Positions 15,362-24,525 of a stretch of DNA of 34,450 nucleotides are shown piece after piece. Both the position numbers and the translations under genes were made by a program. Source of the DNA: Bacteroidaceae bacterium (GTDB taxonomy: Bacteria; Bacteroidota; Bacteroidia; Bacteroidales; Bacteroidaceae); contig JAILEU010000168.1 of the NCBI GenBank assembly GCA_024697785.1, positions 1-34,450 on the forward strand, given 5' to 3'. Each line of letters starts with the position of its first letter. Within the stretch, counting starts at the first letter, position 1. The notes beneath the pieces were generated by a model. That model saw only the letters and a list, made by a program, of their open reading frames with translations. It had not been told where the DNA came from and ran no database searches.

Positions 15362-15742
15362 ATGGAGATACCAGACAAGGTACTCGATGTACACTTTCCT
15401 GAATGTCCCATCCGCAATGTGATTGCACGCATAGGCGACCGTTGGAGCATTCTCATTCTTTTGACGTTGGACTCTGCCACACAGCCGATGCGCTTCAAGG
15501 AGATTCAGGCTGCCATTCCCGACATCTCTCAGAAGATGCTCACCCGTACCTTGCGTGACCTTGAAGCAGACGGTTATGTCACCCGTCATGCCTATGCCGA
15601 AGTGCCGCCACGTGTAGAGTATGAACTGACGGAACGGGCAAGAACTCTTACGCCATTGCTGAACAATCTGGTGGCTTGGGCAGCAGCGAATCTGTCGGGT
15701 ATCGTGAAAGACCGAGAACGATACTTAGGGGTTAAGAGTTAA
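15362..15742 (+). CDS. HxlR-family winged-helix transcriptional regulator
   Basis: A 126-residue regulator, last in the five-gene operon (5-base gap). The HxlR pattern is clear: CPIRNVIARIGDRWSILILL (15-34), MRFKEIQAAIPDISQKMLTRTLRDLEADGYVTR and the wing VPPRVEYELTERARTL. C15 sits where redox-sensing relatives (YodB, QsrR and HypR types) carry their reactive Cys, so thiol or quinone sensing is plausible but inferred. It is likely autoregulatory through the 25-bp near-palindrome upstream of the peptide gene. Confidence 0.92.
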   Translation: MEIPDKVLDVHFPECPIRNVIARIGDRWSILILLTLDSATQPMRFKEIQAAIPDISQKMLTRTLRDLEADGYVTRHAYAEVPPRVEYELTERARTLTPLLNNLVAWAAANLSGIVKDRERYLGVKS

Positions 15743-15751
15743 GAGTTGTTT

Positions 15752-15905
15752 AATGAAGAATGAAAAATGAAGAATGAAGAATAAATAGCTTTGACAGCGG
15801 AAACGCCGTCAGAGGAAAGGGAACTTTGTATACAGGACATTTTATTTTTCATTTTTCATTCTTCATTTTTCATTAAAAAAAGTTCTTCATTCTTCATTTT
15901 TCATT
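15752..15905. repeat. Hairpin-forming interspersed repeat, copy 2
   Basis: 154 bp, same orientation as copy 1 (12482-12635) and identical except for three bases in the right-arm words. Preceded by TTAAGAGTTAAGAGTT words. Its last bases (15901-15903) are the stop codon of the dehydrogenase gene on the minus strand. Confidence 0.92.
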
Positions 15906-17631
15906 GTAAGAGCCCTGCTGCCATTTCGGCGCAGCGTTCGCCGTCGATGGCTGCTGAGACGATGCCTCCTGCATAACCGGCTCCCTCGCCACAGGGGAAT
16001 AGTCCCTGGATGCGAATGTGCTGTAACGTATCCTTGTCGCGCAGGATTCGAACGGGAGCCGAGGTGCGGGTCTCCACTCCGATGACGCAGGCGTCGTTCG
16101 TGAGGAAGCCGCGGCTCTGCCGTCCGAATTGCTCGAAACCCTTTCTGAGCCGCTGACCGATAAATTCTGGCAGCCAGAAGTGCAGGGGCGATGAAATCAG
16201 CCCCGGGCTATAGCTTGACGAGGGGAGGTCGTAGGACAGTCTGCCCCCCACAAAGTCCGCCATCCGCTGAGCAGGAGCCGTCTGCCGCATCCCTCCCTGC
16301 AGCCACGCCAGCCGCTCAAGCTGTTCCTGAAACTCCATCATGAGGAGAGGGGAGGAGGGAGAGGTTGGGTTAGAGGTTAGGGGTGAGGGGTTAGAGTTCT
16401 TGGAGTTCAGTAGTTCAGTAGTTGCAAGGAGTTCAGACAATACCTCTGCCTGCAGGCTTTCGTTAGCAGCACTATTGTCTGAACTCCTCAACTCCTGAAC
16501 TCCTGAACTCCTAATTCCTAATTCCTCATTCCTAATTTTCTGCAAGTCTTCCGGATGCAGTTCGACCACCATGCCGGCGTTGCTCCAGCGGCCATTACGC
16601 CCTGAGGGCGACATGCCGTTGACGACCACCTGTTCAGGACCCGATGCCGCGGGCACCACAAAGCCCCCAGGGCACATGCAGAACGAATAGACGCCGCGCC
16701 CGTCCACCTGGGTGACGAAGCTGTATTCCGCCGCAGGCAGCCAACGCCCACGACCATTCTTGTTGTGGTATTGGATTTGGTCGATGAGCTCTGCGGGGTG
16801 TTCCAGACGAACGCCTACGGCGATGCCTTTTGCCTCAATTTCAATCTGATTATTGTAGAGCCAGCGATAGACGTCGCGTGCCGAATGGCCTGTGGCAAGA
16901 ATGACAGCCGAGGCGCGGAAGGCGGTTCCTCCCTCACATTCAATCCCCGCGACGCGGTTTTTCTCGATGAGGATACCCGTCATCTTCGTCTCGAAATGCA
17001 CCTCGCCCCCCGAACGTAGGATGGTGTTGCGCATGTTCTCGATGACGCGCGGCAGTCGGTCGGTACCGATGTGGGGGTGGGCATCGGAGAGGATGGCTGT
17101 GGAAGCGCCATGCTGGCAGAAGACACTCAGGATCTTATCGACGTTGCCGCGCTTTTTGCTGCGGGTGTAGAGCTTGCCGTCGCTGTAAGCCCCCGCACCT
17201 CCTTCGCCGAAGCTGTAGTTCGATTCGGGGTCCACCACGTGCTCGCGACTGATGCGAGCGATGTCCTTCTTGCGGCTGTGGACATCCTTGCCCCGCTCAA
17301 CGACGATGGGGCGTAGGCCCAGTTCGATAAGCCGTAGCGCAGCAAACAATCCGCCCGGGCCTGCTCCCACGACAACGACTGGCGGACGGCCCTCGACGAT
17401 GGGATAGTCGGTGTGGACGTATTCGTCGTCCGCAGGCAGTTCGTTGATGTACGCCCTGACGCTGAGGTTAACGAATATCTGTCGTTGGCGGGCATCGATG
17501 CTCCGTTTCAGCACGCGCACGGCATGGATGGTACGGATGTCAAGCCCATAGGTGTGGGCGATGTAGTCCTTGACGGTTTGTTCATTATATGCCTGCTGCG
17601 GCAGGATGCGGAGCTGGTATTCTGAAATCAT
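15901..17631 (-). CDS. FAD-dependent dehydrogenase (COG2509-like) with in-frame repeat insertion
   Basis: A 576-residue flavoprotein. The N-terminal 75 residues form the small alpha/beta domain of this family. VVVVGAGPGGLFAALRLIEL (85-104) binds the FAD ADP moiety. SNYSFGEGGAGAYSDGKLYTR, ILATGHSARDVYRWL and the C-terminal LFPCGEGAGYAGGIVSAAIDG are family blocks. The physiological substrate is unknown. Residues 365-430 (16342-16539) do not look like protein of this family: they are translated GGAGTTCAG-type repeat DNA with a 16-bp perfect inverted repeat. Conserved text resumes at MMEFQEQLERLAWLQGG. The stop codon lies in another repeat. Confidence 0.9.
   Translation of the reverse strand: MISEYQLRILPQQAYNEQTVKDYIAHTYGLDIRTIHAVRVLKRSIDARQRQIFVNLSVRAYINELPADDEYVHTDYPIVEGRPPVVVVGAGPGGLFAALRLIELGLRPIVVERGKDVHSRKKDIARISREHVVDPESNYSFGEGGAGAYSDGKLYTRSKKRGNVDKILSVFCQHGASTAILSDAHPHIGTDRLPRVIENMRNTILRSGGEVHFETKMTGILIEKNRVAGIECEGGTAFRASAVILATGHSARDVYRWLYNNQIEIEAKGIAVGVRLEHPAELIDQIQYHNKNGRGRWLPAAEYSFVTQVDGRGVYSFCMCPGGFVVPAASGPEQVVVNGMSPSGRNGRWSNAGMVVELHPEDLQKIRNEELGIRSSGVQELRSSDNSAANESLQAEVLSELLATTELLNSKNSNPSPLTSNPTSPSSPLLMMEFQEQLERLAWLQGGMRQTAPAQRMADFVGGRLSYDLPSSSYSPGLISSPLHFWLPEFIGQRLRKGFEQFGRQSRGFLTNDACVIGVETRTSAPVRILRDKDTLQHIRIQGLFPCGEGAGYAGGIVSAAIDGERCAEMAAGLLQ
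16342..16539 (-). repeat. Palindromic repeat inserted in frame in the dehydrogenase gene
   Basis: 198 bp (66 codons). It includes AGGAGTTCAGACAATA (16427-16442) and its perfect complement TATTGTCTGAACTCCT (16473-16488) around a 30-base loop that holds the GCCTGCAGGC palindrome. Outside are tandem CTGAACTCC and TAATTCC words. Words of the same style occur in intergenic gaps (for example GGAGTTCAG near 28484). Confidence 0.8.
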
Positions 17632-17680
17632 TAGGTTTTTAGCGATTTGACAATTAGCTACTTACAATAGTAAATCACGC

Positions 17681-20359
17681 TTACCATTCGGGTGGTTTAC
17701 GGCCGCAGATGGCGCAGAAGTCGCAGTACTTGCAATTTTCCTCCTTCTCGGCTTGGGTGTAGGGGATGTCGGAGTTGAAGATCTCGTCCAGCAACGCCTT
17801 CATCTTCTCATCGAAAAGGACGAAGACTTCGTCGCGGAAGTTCACGACAGGCTGTTTGTTTATAAGGATGGCAGGGTCATAATCCGTCTTGGAGGAGGAA
17901 CGGACGAAGAAGAGACCAGGACTGATGGCCCTCCTGTCCGTCTGACACATCAGCCAGGCATAGTAGAACGCCTGGAAGACCTTCTCTTTCCTTTTTATAT
18001 TACGGTCGAACAGCTCATCGACATTCTTGATGGTCTTATCGTCATCCTTGCCTCCCGTCTTATAGTCGATGATGCGTACCGTTTCGCCTGTCTGGTCCAT
18101 CCGGTCAATGGTTCCTCCCAGCTTGACTGTCACGGGACCGCCGTCCGTGTCCACCGTCAGCTCTCCATTTATCGGATGTTCACTTCCGAGATAGGTGAAG
18201 GGCGCATGCTGGGCATCGATGGCGAGCAGCCGCTTCAGGTAAATGCAGATAGCCTTGAAGTTGATGTTGTGAATGCCCGTGTAGTGGATGTCGTCATCAA
18301 CCTCAGTCTTCCAATATTCGTCCTTAAACGACTGGCTGACTATCTTCTGGATGGTGACGTCGTCACCCGCCAAGTCCTCGAGGTCGCTTTTCCGGATGGA
18401 CGGTCCGGCTTCGGTGAGCCTCTGGTAAGCCAGCTCGGCGCTATGGTGGAACAACGTGCCGAACTGTGCAGGGGTGACCTCCTCGGTGTCTTCCTCATCG
18501 AACTTCAGTCCCTCGATGTATTTCAGGTAGAATTTCAGCCGGCACTTGTAATAGTCGTTTATGGCCGTGGGTGACAACACTTTATCCGAGAATCGTTCCG
18601 TCAGTTTACGCTTTGTTTCCGGCGTCTGCTCCACGCTGATGGGCTCGGGGGCGGATGTCCGGTTTTCGGACTGAAGGGCATAGTGGCGTATCTCGCCCCC
18701 GAACTCCACCTCCAGCTGGGTGATGAAGCGCGAGGGCACGTTCTTCGTCATCCCATCCGTGCCGTTGTTATAGACGAGCGTTACCCTTTCGGCCCGCTGT
18801 ATTAGGCGATAGAAATAGTAGGCATAGACAGCCGTCTGTCGTTCGATGGTGGTGAGGCCGAAGGCCTTACGCAACGAGAAGGGAATGAACGACACCTCCG
18901 ACGGCTGTCGGGGCAGCATCCCCTCGTTGGTCGAGAGCAGCAGCAAGTGGCGGAAGTCGAGGCCGCGCGTCTCCAGCACACCCATCACCTGCAAGCCTCG
19001 TGCTGGTTCGCCGTGGAAAGGAATAGACGTGCCGTGCAGAATGGTCATCAGCAGCCTTTTGAGCAGCAACGTCGATGCCCTGAGCGTCCCTTCGCTCACC
19101 AGGCGGATGAGACTATTGACAGCAAGATGGGCGCGATAGAGCGCCTCCTCCTCTTCCTGCAGGCGATGTTCCAGTCGTTTCATCTCCAGCCCCTTGCTGT
19201 TTACGGCATCGCCGATTTCTTGCAGCATCGCCAGCGAATCGTCGCTTTGAGCGTTCTGCAACGTCTCTGTCAGAAAACGATAGACCGTTGTCTCTGTCAT
19301 GGGCATACCCATAGTGACGTTGATGTCGTGGATGTTGTCCATCGGCAGCGCGTGCAGCACGGGCATGATGAGTTTCTCGTCAGCCAGCACGACAGCGGTC
19401 TCCTGCTCCGGCTCTGTGAGGTTATCGCGCAGCCAGTAATGGGCGAAGCTGGCCTGGGCATAATCCGTCGGGGCGCTGACGATGTCGATACGAGCGAGAC
19501 GGCGCAGGTTGTCGTAGGGACTGGCTTCGCCGAAGGTCTCCTCGTCCAGCTCGTTGCCATACTGCTTGATGTTCAGGCGGATGAAGGTTCCCGCTTCAGC
19601 CGCGTCGTTGTCGAGGTAGTAGTGGTCGTAGTCCCAGTAGAAACGTGCTTTCCCACACTCGCCGATGAGGTCGAACAGCTTTCGCTCAACGGCGCTCAGC
19701 ACGTTGAATCCGACGAAGACATACCGGTCGGCGTTGAGGCGGCTGGCATCGAAATGCTCGACGGCGTCACGGAACCGCTGCCCGTCGTAGCCCCGTCCTT
19801 CGGCCTCCAGTCCCTTTCGGAACGCATGGTAGATGGGGGCCATCGCTTCCCAGACGTGGAGGAATTTCTTGCGGATTATCGAATCACCTCCATCGGCCTG
19901 AAAACCGCCGAAGAATTTCTCAATCACCCTGCGCTGCTCGTCTGTCAGGTAGTCGTTGGGCGACGACAGTTCCTTGTAGTTCTTCAGGTTGAGGAACAGG
20001 AGGTCGGGGTCGGCGAGATTCTTGTCGATGTCGTCGAAGTCGCTCAGCAGCAGTTCGCCCCAGTTGTAGAAGCTGTCGATTTCCTCGTCGTGCCGTCCCG
20101 TAAACTGGGCGTAGTGCTGATGCAGCAGGCAGACGAGACGGATATGGTCCTCGCTGCGGAGGTCGGTGAGGCTGTCGAACAGCTCGCCAAGCGTCATATA
20201 GGTAGGGGCAAACAGCGGCTTCCCGCCGGTTTCAGCAATGAGGAACTGATTGAAGAACAGGCTGGCACGCTTGCCGGGGAACACGATGACCGTGTGCGAG
20301 AGGTCGCCGTTCAACTTCTTATAAAGGTCGTTCGCTACAAGAGAAAGAAAGGTTTTCAT
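17681..20359 (-). CDS. addB: AddB-like helicase/nuclease subunit
   Basis: An 892-residue PD-(D/E)XK protein, started at the ATG at 20359 because it overlaps the addA stop as ATGA. The N-terminal inactive-helicase-like part begins MKTFLSLVANDLYKKL with HTVIVFPGKRASLFFNQFL. The C-terminal nuclease has VRIIDYKTGGKDDD. Cysteines in YKCRLKFYLKYIEG and CKYCDFCAICG can hold the AddB-type 4Fe-4S cluster that staples the nuclease domain. With AddA it processes double-strand ends for recombination. Pairing and length fit Bacteroidales AddB. Confidence 0.88.
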   Translation of the reverse strand: MKTFLSLVANDLYKKLNGDLSHTVIVFPGKRASLFFNQFLIAETGGKPLFAPTYMTLGELFDSLTDLRSEDHIRLVCLLHQHYAQFTGRHDEEIDSFYNWGELLLSDFDDIDKNLADPDLLFLNLKNYKELSSPNDYLTDEQRRVIEKFFGGFQADGGDSIIRKKFLHVWEAMAPIYHAFRKGLEAEGRGYDGQRFRDAVEHFDASRLNADRYVFVGFNVLSAVERKLFDLIGECGKARFYWDYDHYYLDNDAAEAGTFIRLNIKQYGNELDEETFGEASPYDNLRRLARIDIVSAPTDYAQASFAHYWLRDNLTEPEQETAVVLADEKLIMPVLHALPMDNIHDINVTMGMPMTETTVYRFLTETLQNAQSDDSLAMLQEIGDAVNSKGLEMKRLEHRLQEEEEALYRAHLAVNSLIRLVSEGTLRASTLLLKRLLMTILHGTSIPFHGEPARGLQVMGVLETRGLDFRHLLLLSTNEGMLPRQPSEVSFIPFSLRKAFGLTTIERQTAVYAYYFYRLIQRAERVTLVYNNGTDGMTKNVPSRFITQLEVEFGGEIRHYALQSENRTSAPEPISVEQTPETKRKLTERFSDKVLSPTAINDYYKCRLKFYLKYIEGLKFDEEDTEEVTPAQFGTLFHHSAELAYQRLTEAGPSIRKSDLEDLAGDDVTIQKIVSQSFKDEYWKTEVDDDIHYTGIHNINFKAICIYLKRLLAIDAQHAPFTYLGSEHPINGELTVDTDGGPVTVKLGGTIDRMDQTGETVRIIDYKTGGKDDDKTIKNVDELFDRNIKRKEKVFQAFYYAWLMCQTDRRAISPGLFFVRSSSKTDYDPAILINKQPVVNFRDEVFVLFDEKMKALLDEIFNSDIPYTQAEKEENCKYCDFCAICGRKPPEW

Positions 20360-23300
20360 ACGCGGACGATGTTTTGCTGGGTTACATACCAAAGATAGCC
20401 TTCGACGTTCTCGAATCCCATCTGACGGAGCAGGCTCATGTAGGCTCCCACTTGCCGATGGTGCTTGGCGGCAGGCTCGCCGAACTTGAAATCGACGACC
20501 ACCGTTTTGTCCGCCGAGCGCATCACTCGGTCAGGGCGTTTCTGAACGACCACGTCATCCTCTACGGTCAGGATGGTACACTCGTTGAACAGTTCGAAAT
20601 TTCCGCTAAACCATTCGCTGACTTCGGGTTGGCGGAGGGCCTCGCCGACCGTGTGGGCAATCTCGTCACGTTCATGGGCATCGATGATGCCCTGGGTGAA
20701 CAGGTCGTCGATGGCCCTCGGCGCATCCTCGGCTTTGCCGATATGGGCAAACACCTCGTGCAGCAGATTCCCCCGTTCGATGAACTCGCTCATGGGGCTG
20801 TCGTCGCCACGGTTGATGTACGTTCTTGAGCTGTTCGACTGGCGGAAGGGTAACCGGACTGGAGCTGTGTGGAAGCCTACGTTCACCGCTTCAACGTGGG
20901 GCAAGAGAGGGTTTCTGCGCTTCGGGCAATCGGAAATCAGGGATGAGGATTTAGGGATTGGCAGCGCTTGGGGATTCTCATCATTCTCGTTTCCTGATTC
21001 CTCATTTATGCAGTCATCCACTCCTATTTCGATGAAATCGTTGATGGTGGTTGGGATGGCTGCCTCACCATTCTTCTTTTCCTCTTTTACGACGATTAAG
21101 TTAGACTTCGGTCGTGTGAATGCGACGTAAAGCAGGTTGAGGTTGTCCATCCAAATATGGCGCGTTTCCTCGTCGTACTGCATGGCGAAATCCGATTCCT
21201 GCATATCTTTAACGCGTTTGATGGGGAGGACAGTCAAATTTTCGTAGTCGTCAGACTTTGTTTCCACCCAGAGGACGGGGGGTGTGAGGCTTTTCTCGAA
21301 TTTCCAGTTCGTGCCGAGGACGATGACGGAGTCCCACTCCAGTCCCTTCGCCTTGTGGATGGTCATGCAGGCTATGCCGTCGGCGTCGCCCGAGGGGATG
21401 GCCTTTTCGGAGAGCGTTTCGTCCCACTCCTTCAGAAAGTCGCCTGACGAGCCGCTTTTTTTAGAGGCAAACTGCTGTACGGTGTCGAAGAACGACTGCA
21501 TCCAGGCAGCTTGTCCCTCCATGCGCTCCATCTCCAGCACGTCGTAGAGCGTGTGCGTCAGTTCGCATAGCGGCAAGGTATTCAACACGTCATGCTGTGC
21601 GGCAAACGCTTCTGGTAGTCCGTACTGACGGTCTTTCAGGGCGAGAATGTCGGGCACCGTCAGGCTGTCGTCCTGCACGAGCCTGTGCCAGGCAATGCCC
21701 ACCTGTGCCAGCGAGACGATATCATCCACGTTGTTCACCCAGCGCATGGCCTCCACGAGCAGTTTGACGGCGTCGGACGACTCTAGCGTGAACGCCTCGC
21801 CCGATACTAATCGAACCACGTGGGGAGCAAACGTTTCGGGATGTGCTTCAAACCATTCGGCAAGCGTCCCGATTTCTTTGTTCTCTCGTGTCAGTATGGC
21901 TATGTCGGTGGGTTTCTGACCCTTGTCCAACAGGTTCTTAACCTGCTCGGCAACCGCCAGCGAATAAGCCTCTTCCTTCGTCAGCTGGATGACTTCACCT
22001 TCCTCATCTTGGGGAGCCTGGGTAGAGACTACTACAATTCTGACTTCGCCTCCATCGTTCTTTGGCAGCCACTCCTGCTGAACGTCGGCATAATGGCTGA
22101 TTTCGAATTTCTCATCCTTCTTACCTAAAGCTTCGACAAGCCTGGGGAAGAACCGGTTGTTGAATTCCACGATGCGTTCGCGGCTGCGGCGGTTCACCTT
22201 GAGTGTCTCGGTGTGTGGTTCGGCCATCTGCATGTCCTCTTCCACCTGACGGGCCATGATGTCTGCATCGCTGTTGCGGAAGCGGTAGATGGCCTGCTTC
22301 ACGTCGCCCACGATGAGGCCCTGCTTGCCTCGCGAAGCGTTTTCTCTCAGCAGGGGGCGGAAGTTTGCCCATTGCATTCCGCTGGTGTCTTGGAATTCGT
22401 CGATGAGGATATGGTCGATCTCTGTGCCCGTCTTTTCGTAGATGAACGCCGTGTCGCCCGTTCCCGAAGCCATGTCCCTCAGCATCTGGCACGTGTCAGC
22501 CAGCAGGAAGCGGTTCTCCCTTCGGAGTCTCTCTTTGATCCGGTCGTCGATGCCGCTGACGAGCTGCAGCTGGTAAAGGTTATTCAGGACAAGTTGGGCG
22601 GTGTTCTCTTCCTTGAGCATTGTCATCAAGGTACGTAGCAAATCAGAGAGCATGTCACCATGCTCGTCTATCGTCTGGCGCTTACGTGACCGGCTGTTGC
22701 CCCACGGTTTCTCGCCTGTCGCGTACTTCTTTTTGCTGTCCGTGATGTCCTTGAATGTTATCTTTTCGCCGTCTTTGATTTTCTGGAAGGTGCTGTAGGG
22801 ACTATTCTTTATTCCGTTGAAATCTTCTATTGTCGCATCTATGCTATGGCAGAAGTCAAAGAATCTGTCTGCTACCGCCCTGATGTCGCGCTCGGCACGT
22901 GCCTTTCTTTCGTTTAAGGACCTCCTTAGGCGAATAAATACTTCAGGGCACTCCCTTAACCGGTCGTCCAGCTCGCCAGCGTGGCGCATGAATGCCTCTT
23001 TATGAAGATTACCAGCAAAACGAGTCAGGTCGTTCGTCACGTTCCAATGGCGCTCATTGTCGATGGCATCCTTGATATAGTCGATGACGGCCTTCATCTC
23101 CTTCGAATCGAGCTGCAGCTGTTCGATGAAGTCGTGGACGCCCTCTCTGTCAACGCGTTTTGTGTCCAGCTCGATCTCCATGCCCTGTCCCAGCTCCAGC
23201 TCCTTGGCAAGGCCGCGCAGTATGCCGAGCATAAACGAGTCGATGGTTTCGATGCGGAAGAACGAGTAGTTGTGCAGGATGGACGTCAGCGCCTTGCCCG

Positions 23301-23607
23301 CGTTGTCGCGCAGCCTCTCCTCGGTCAGCGCCTGGTGGTGGATGTCCTCGCTGTAGCCCGCCTCGCGCAGCAGCTCCTGGGCCTTGTCGAGATAGCTGTC
23401 AGACTCCTCCAGCTGTCGGCTGATGCCATACAGCTGACTCAGGATGCGCTCCTTCATTTCGCCCGTGGCCTTGTTGGTAAACGTCACGGCCAGCAGATGG
23501 CGGTACGCCTCGGGGTTCACCAGCAAGTGGCTGATGTAGTTCGCCGCCAGCGTAAATGTCTTTCCCGACCCTGCCGACGCCTTATAAATAACTAATCGAC
23601 TATTCAT
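20356..23607 (-). CDS. addA: AddA-like UvrD-family helicase/nuclease
   Basis: A 1083-residue protein from the ATG at 23607 (MNSRLVIYKASAGSGKTFTL), since Walker A GSGKT then sits at 13-17 as in relatives. Helicase motifs follow: LLAVTFTNKATGEMKERI, HILIDEFQDTSGMQW (Walker B), GLIVGDVKQAIYRFR, CMTIHKAKGLEWDSVIVLG and YVAFTRPKSNLIV. The C-terminal RecB-like nuclease has RPDRVMRSADKTVVVDFKFG. It unwinds and trims broken ends with AddB, whose start codon overlaps its stop. The motor motifs look complete. Confidence 0.93.
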   Translation of the reverse strand: MNSRLVIYKASAGSGKTFTLAANYISHLLVNPEAYRHLLAVTFTNKATGEMKERILSQLYGISRQLEESDSYLDKAQELLREAGYSEDIHHQALTEERLRDNAGKALTSILHNYSFFRIETIDSFMLGILRGLAKELELGQGMEIELDTKRVDREGVHDFIEQLQLDSKEMKAVIDYIKDAIDNERHWNVTNDLTRFAGNLHKEAFMRHAGELDDRLRECPEVFIRLRRSLNERKARAERDIRAVADRFFDFCHSIDATIEDFNGIKNSPYSTFQKIKDGEKITFKDITDSKKKYATGEKPWGNSRSRKRQTIDEHGDMLSDLLRTLMTMLKEENTAQLVLNNLYQLQLVSGIDDRIKERLRRENRFLLADTCQMLRDMASGTGDTAFIYEKTGTEIDHILIDEFQDTSGMQWANFRPLLRENASRGKQGLIVGDVKQAIYRFRNSDADIMARQVEEDMQMAEPHTETLKVNRRSRERIVEFNNRFFPRLVEALGKKDEKFEISHYADVQQEWLPKNDGGEVRIVVVSTQAPQDEEGEVIQLTKEEAYSLAVAEQVKNLLDKGQKPTDIAILTRENKEIGTLAEWFEAHPETFAPHVVRLVSGEAFTLESSDAVKLLVEAMRWVNNVDDIVSLAQVGIAWHRLVQDDSLTVPDILALKDRQYGLPEAFAAQHDVLNTLPLCELTHTLYDVLEMERMEGQAAWMQSFFDTVQQFASKKSGSSGDFLKEWDETLSEKAIPSGDADGIACMTIHKAKGLEWDSVIVLGTNWKFEKSLTPPVLWVETKSDDYENLTVLPIKRVKDMQESDFAMQYDEETRHIWMDNLNLLYVAFTRPKSNLIVVKEEKKNGEAAIPTTINDFIEIGVDDCINEESGNENDENPQALPIPKSSSLISDCPKRRNPLLPHVEAVNVGFHTAPVRLPFRQSNSSRTYINRGDDSPMSEFIERGNLLHEVFAHIGKAEDAPRAIDDLFTQGIIDAHERDEIAHTVGEALRQPEVSEWFSGNFELFNECTILTVEDDVVVQKRPDRVMRSADKTVVVDFKFGEPAAKHHRQVGAYMSLLRQMGFENVEGYLWYVTQQNIVRV

Positions 23608-23778
23608 GATTGAGCGCCTTCGGCGCAATTGATAATTGATAATTGGTAATTGATAATTATCGTTTAACGTTTAAGGTTTAACGTTTAACGAACACGTCCT
23701 ATGATTTTGGTTTAAGGTTTAACGTTTAAGGTTTAACGAACACGTCCTTTCACCTCTCACCTCAGACCTCTATCCTCG
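23608..23778. repeat. Intergenic word repeats and small hairpin upstream of addA
   Basis: GCGCCTTCGGCGC (about 23612-23624) can form a tight hairpin. Then come TTGATAATTGATAATTGG words, and two copies of GTTTAACG/GTTTAAGG words each ending AACGAACACGTCCT (about 23665-23701 and 23710-23748). No gene or clear promoter is seen. Confidence 0.7.
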
Positions 23779-24525
23779 CTATCTCCAGCTTTGTCCAATA
23801 TCCCAGTGAACAGCATATTTTGGAGACGTTTTTTCGGGGGGAAGGTTAAACTCTTCTAAAATCATGTTGTAAACGTGGGGATAATCCTGCAGCCACTTCC
23901 CTGTAGCTACCTCAAACGTGCCATCATCTATGTTGTAAAAGACACGGCCGCGTGGCTTGTCTTGATAGGCTCCGATGAATGGCTCTATGCCATCGTTTTT
24001 GTAACGTTGCCGATGGAATTCTTTTTTCCAGATATCCTCGTGCAACTCCGAACAAGTGATGCGCCCATCCGAAGCATTGGCACGCGAATAGTCGCTGGCA
24101 GGATGGGAAACAACACCGAAGAGTTCGTCCCTACCCACGTTATACCAGAATATCCCTACTTTCGGTGTTCCTCCTTTTCCACGGTTTGCCTCCATTTGGG
24201 CAAGGACGCTGCGGTATTCATCCTCTGAGTATTGTGTTTGGGTGATTTTTGTATCAGATGTTTTTTCTATGTCTGTTCGATCGCCTACGCTGAAAACCTT
24301 GACCGCATCGTCTGAAATGGAATAGATAATCTGTTTGTGCAGGCCAAACTCGCGGCTCCACAATCCTTGCAGCGCTCCTGTCAAAGCCACTGGACACCCT
24401 CCTCCCGAGGTGGGATTAGAAACGATTTCTTTAAGGCAGCCACGTACCTGTTCTGCCTCCTCGGGAAAAGATGTCTTCAGGTTTTCATACACCTGCAAAG
24501 CCTCAGGGGTAAATAGCAGTTTCAT
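23779..24525 (-). CDS. YoeB-like toxin domain fused to an unrecognised C-terminal domain
   Basis: A 248-residue protein. Residues 1-82 read like YoeB (MKLLFTPEALQVYENLKTS; GALQGLWSREFGLHKQIIYSI), but YoeB is only about 84 residues. The known catalytic Glu aligns with a hydrophobic residue (CPVALTG), the catalytic Arg region has HKQIIY, and the usual C-terminal His-Tyr is missing, so RNase activity is doubtful. Residues about 120-248 (VGIFWYNVGRDELFGVVSH, LHEDIWKKEFHRQRY, GRVFYNIDDGTFEVATGKW) form another domain that I do not recognise with confidence. Its ATG overlaps the antitoxin stop as ATGA. Confidence 0.75.
   Translation of the reverse strand: MKLLFTPEALQVYENLKTSFPEEAEQVRGCLKEIVSNPTSGGGCPVALTGALQGLWSREFGLHKQIIYSISDDAVKVFSVGDRTDIEKTSDTKITQTQYSEDEYRSVLAQMEANRGKGGTPKVGIFWYNVGRDELFGVVSHPASDYSRANASDGRITCSELHEDIWKKEFHRQRYKNDGIEPFIGAYQDKPRGRVFYNIDDGTFEVATGKWLQDYPHVYNMILEEFNLPPEKTSPKYAVHWDIGQSWR

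Noticed and set aside
18947-20398. A 483-codon open frame antisense to addB
   Set aside because: Shadow frame; addB has nuclease and Fe-S motifs and an ATGA overlap with addA.
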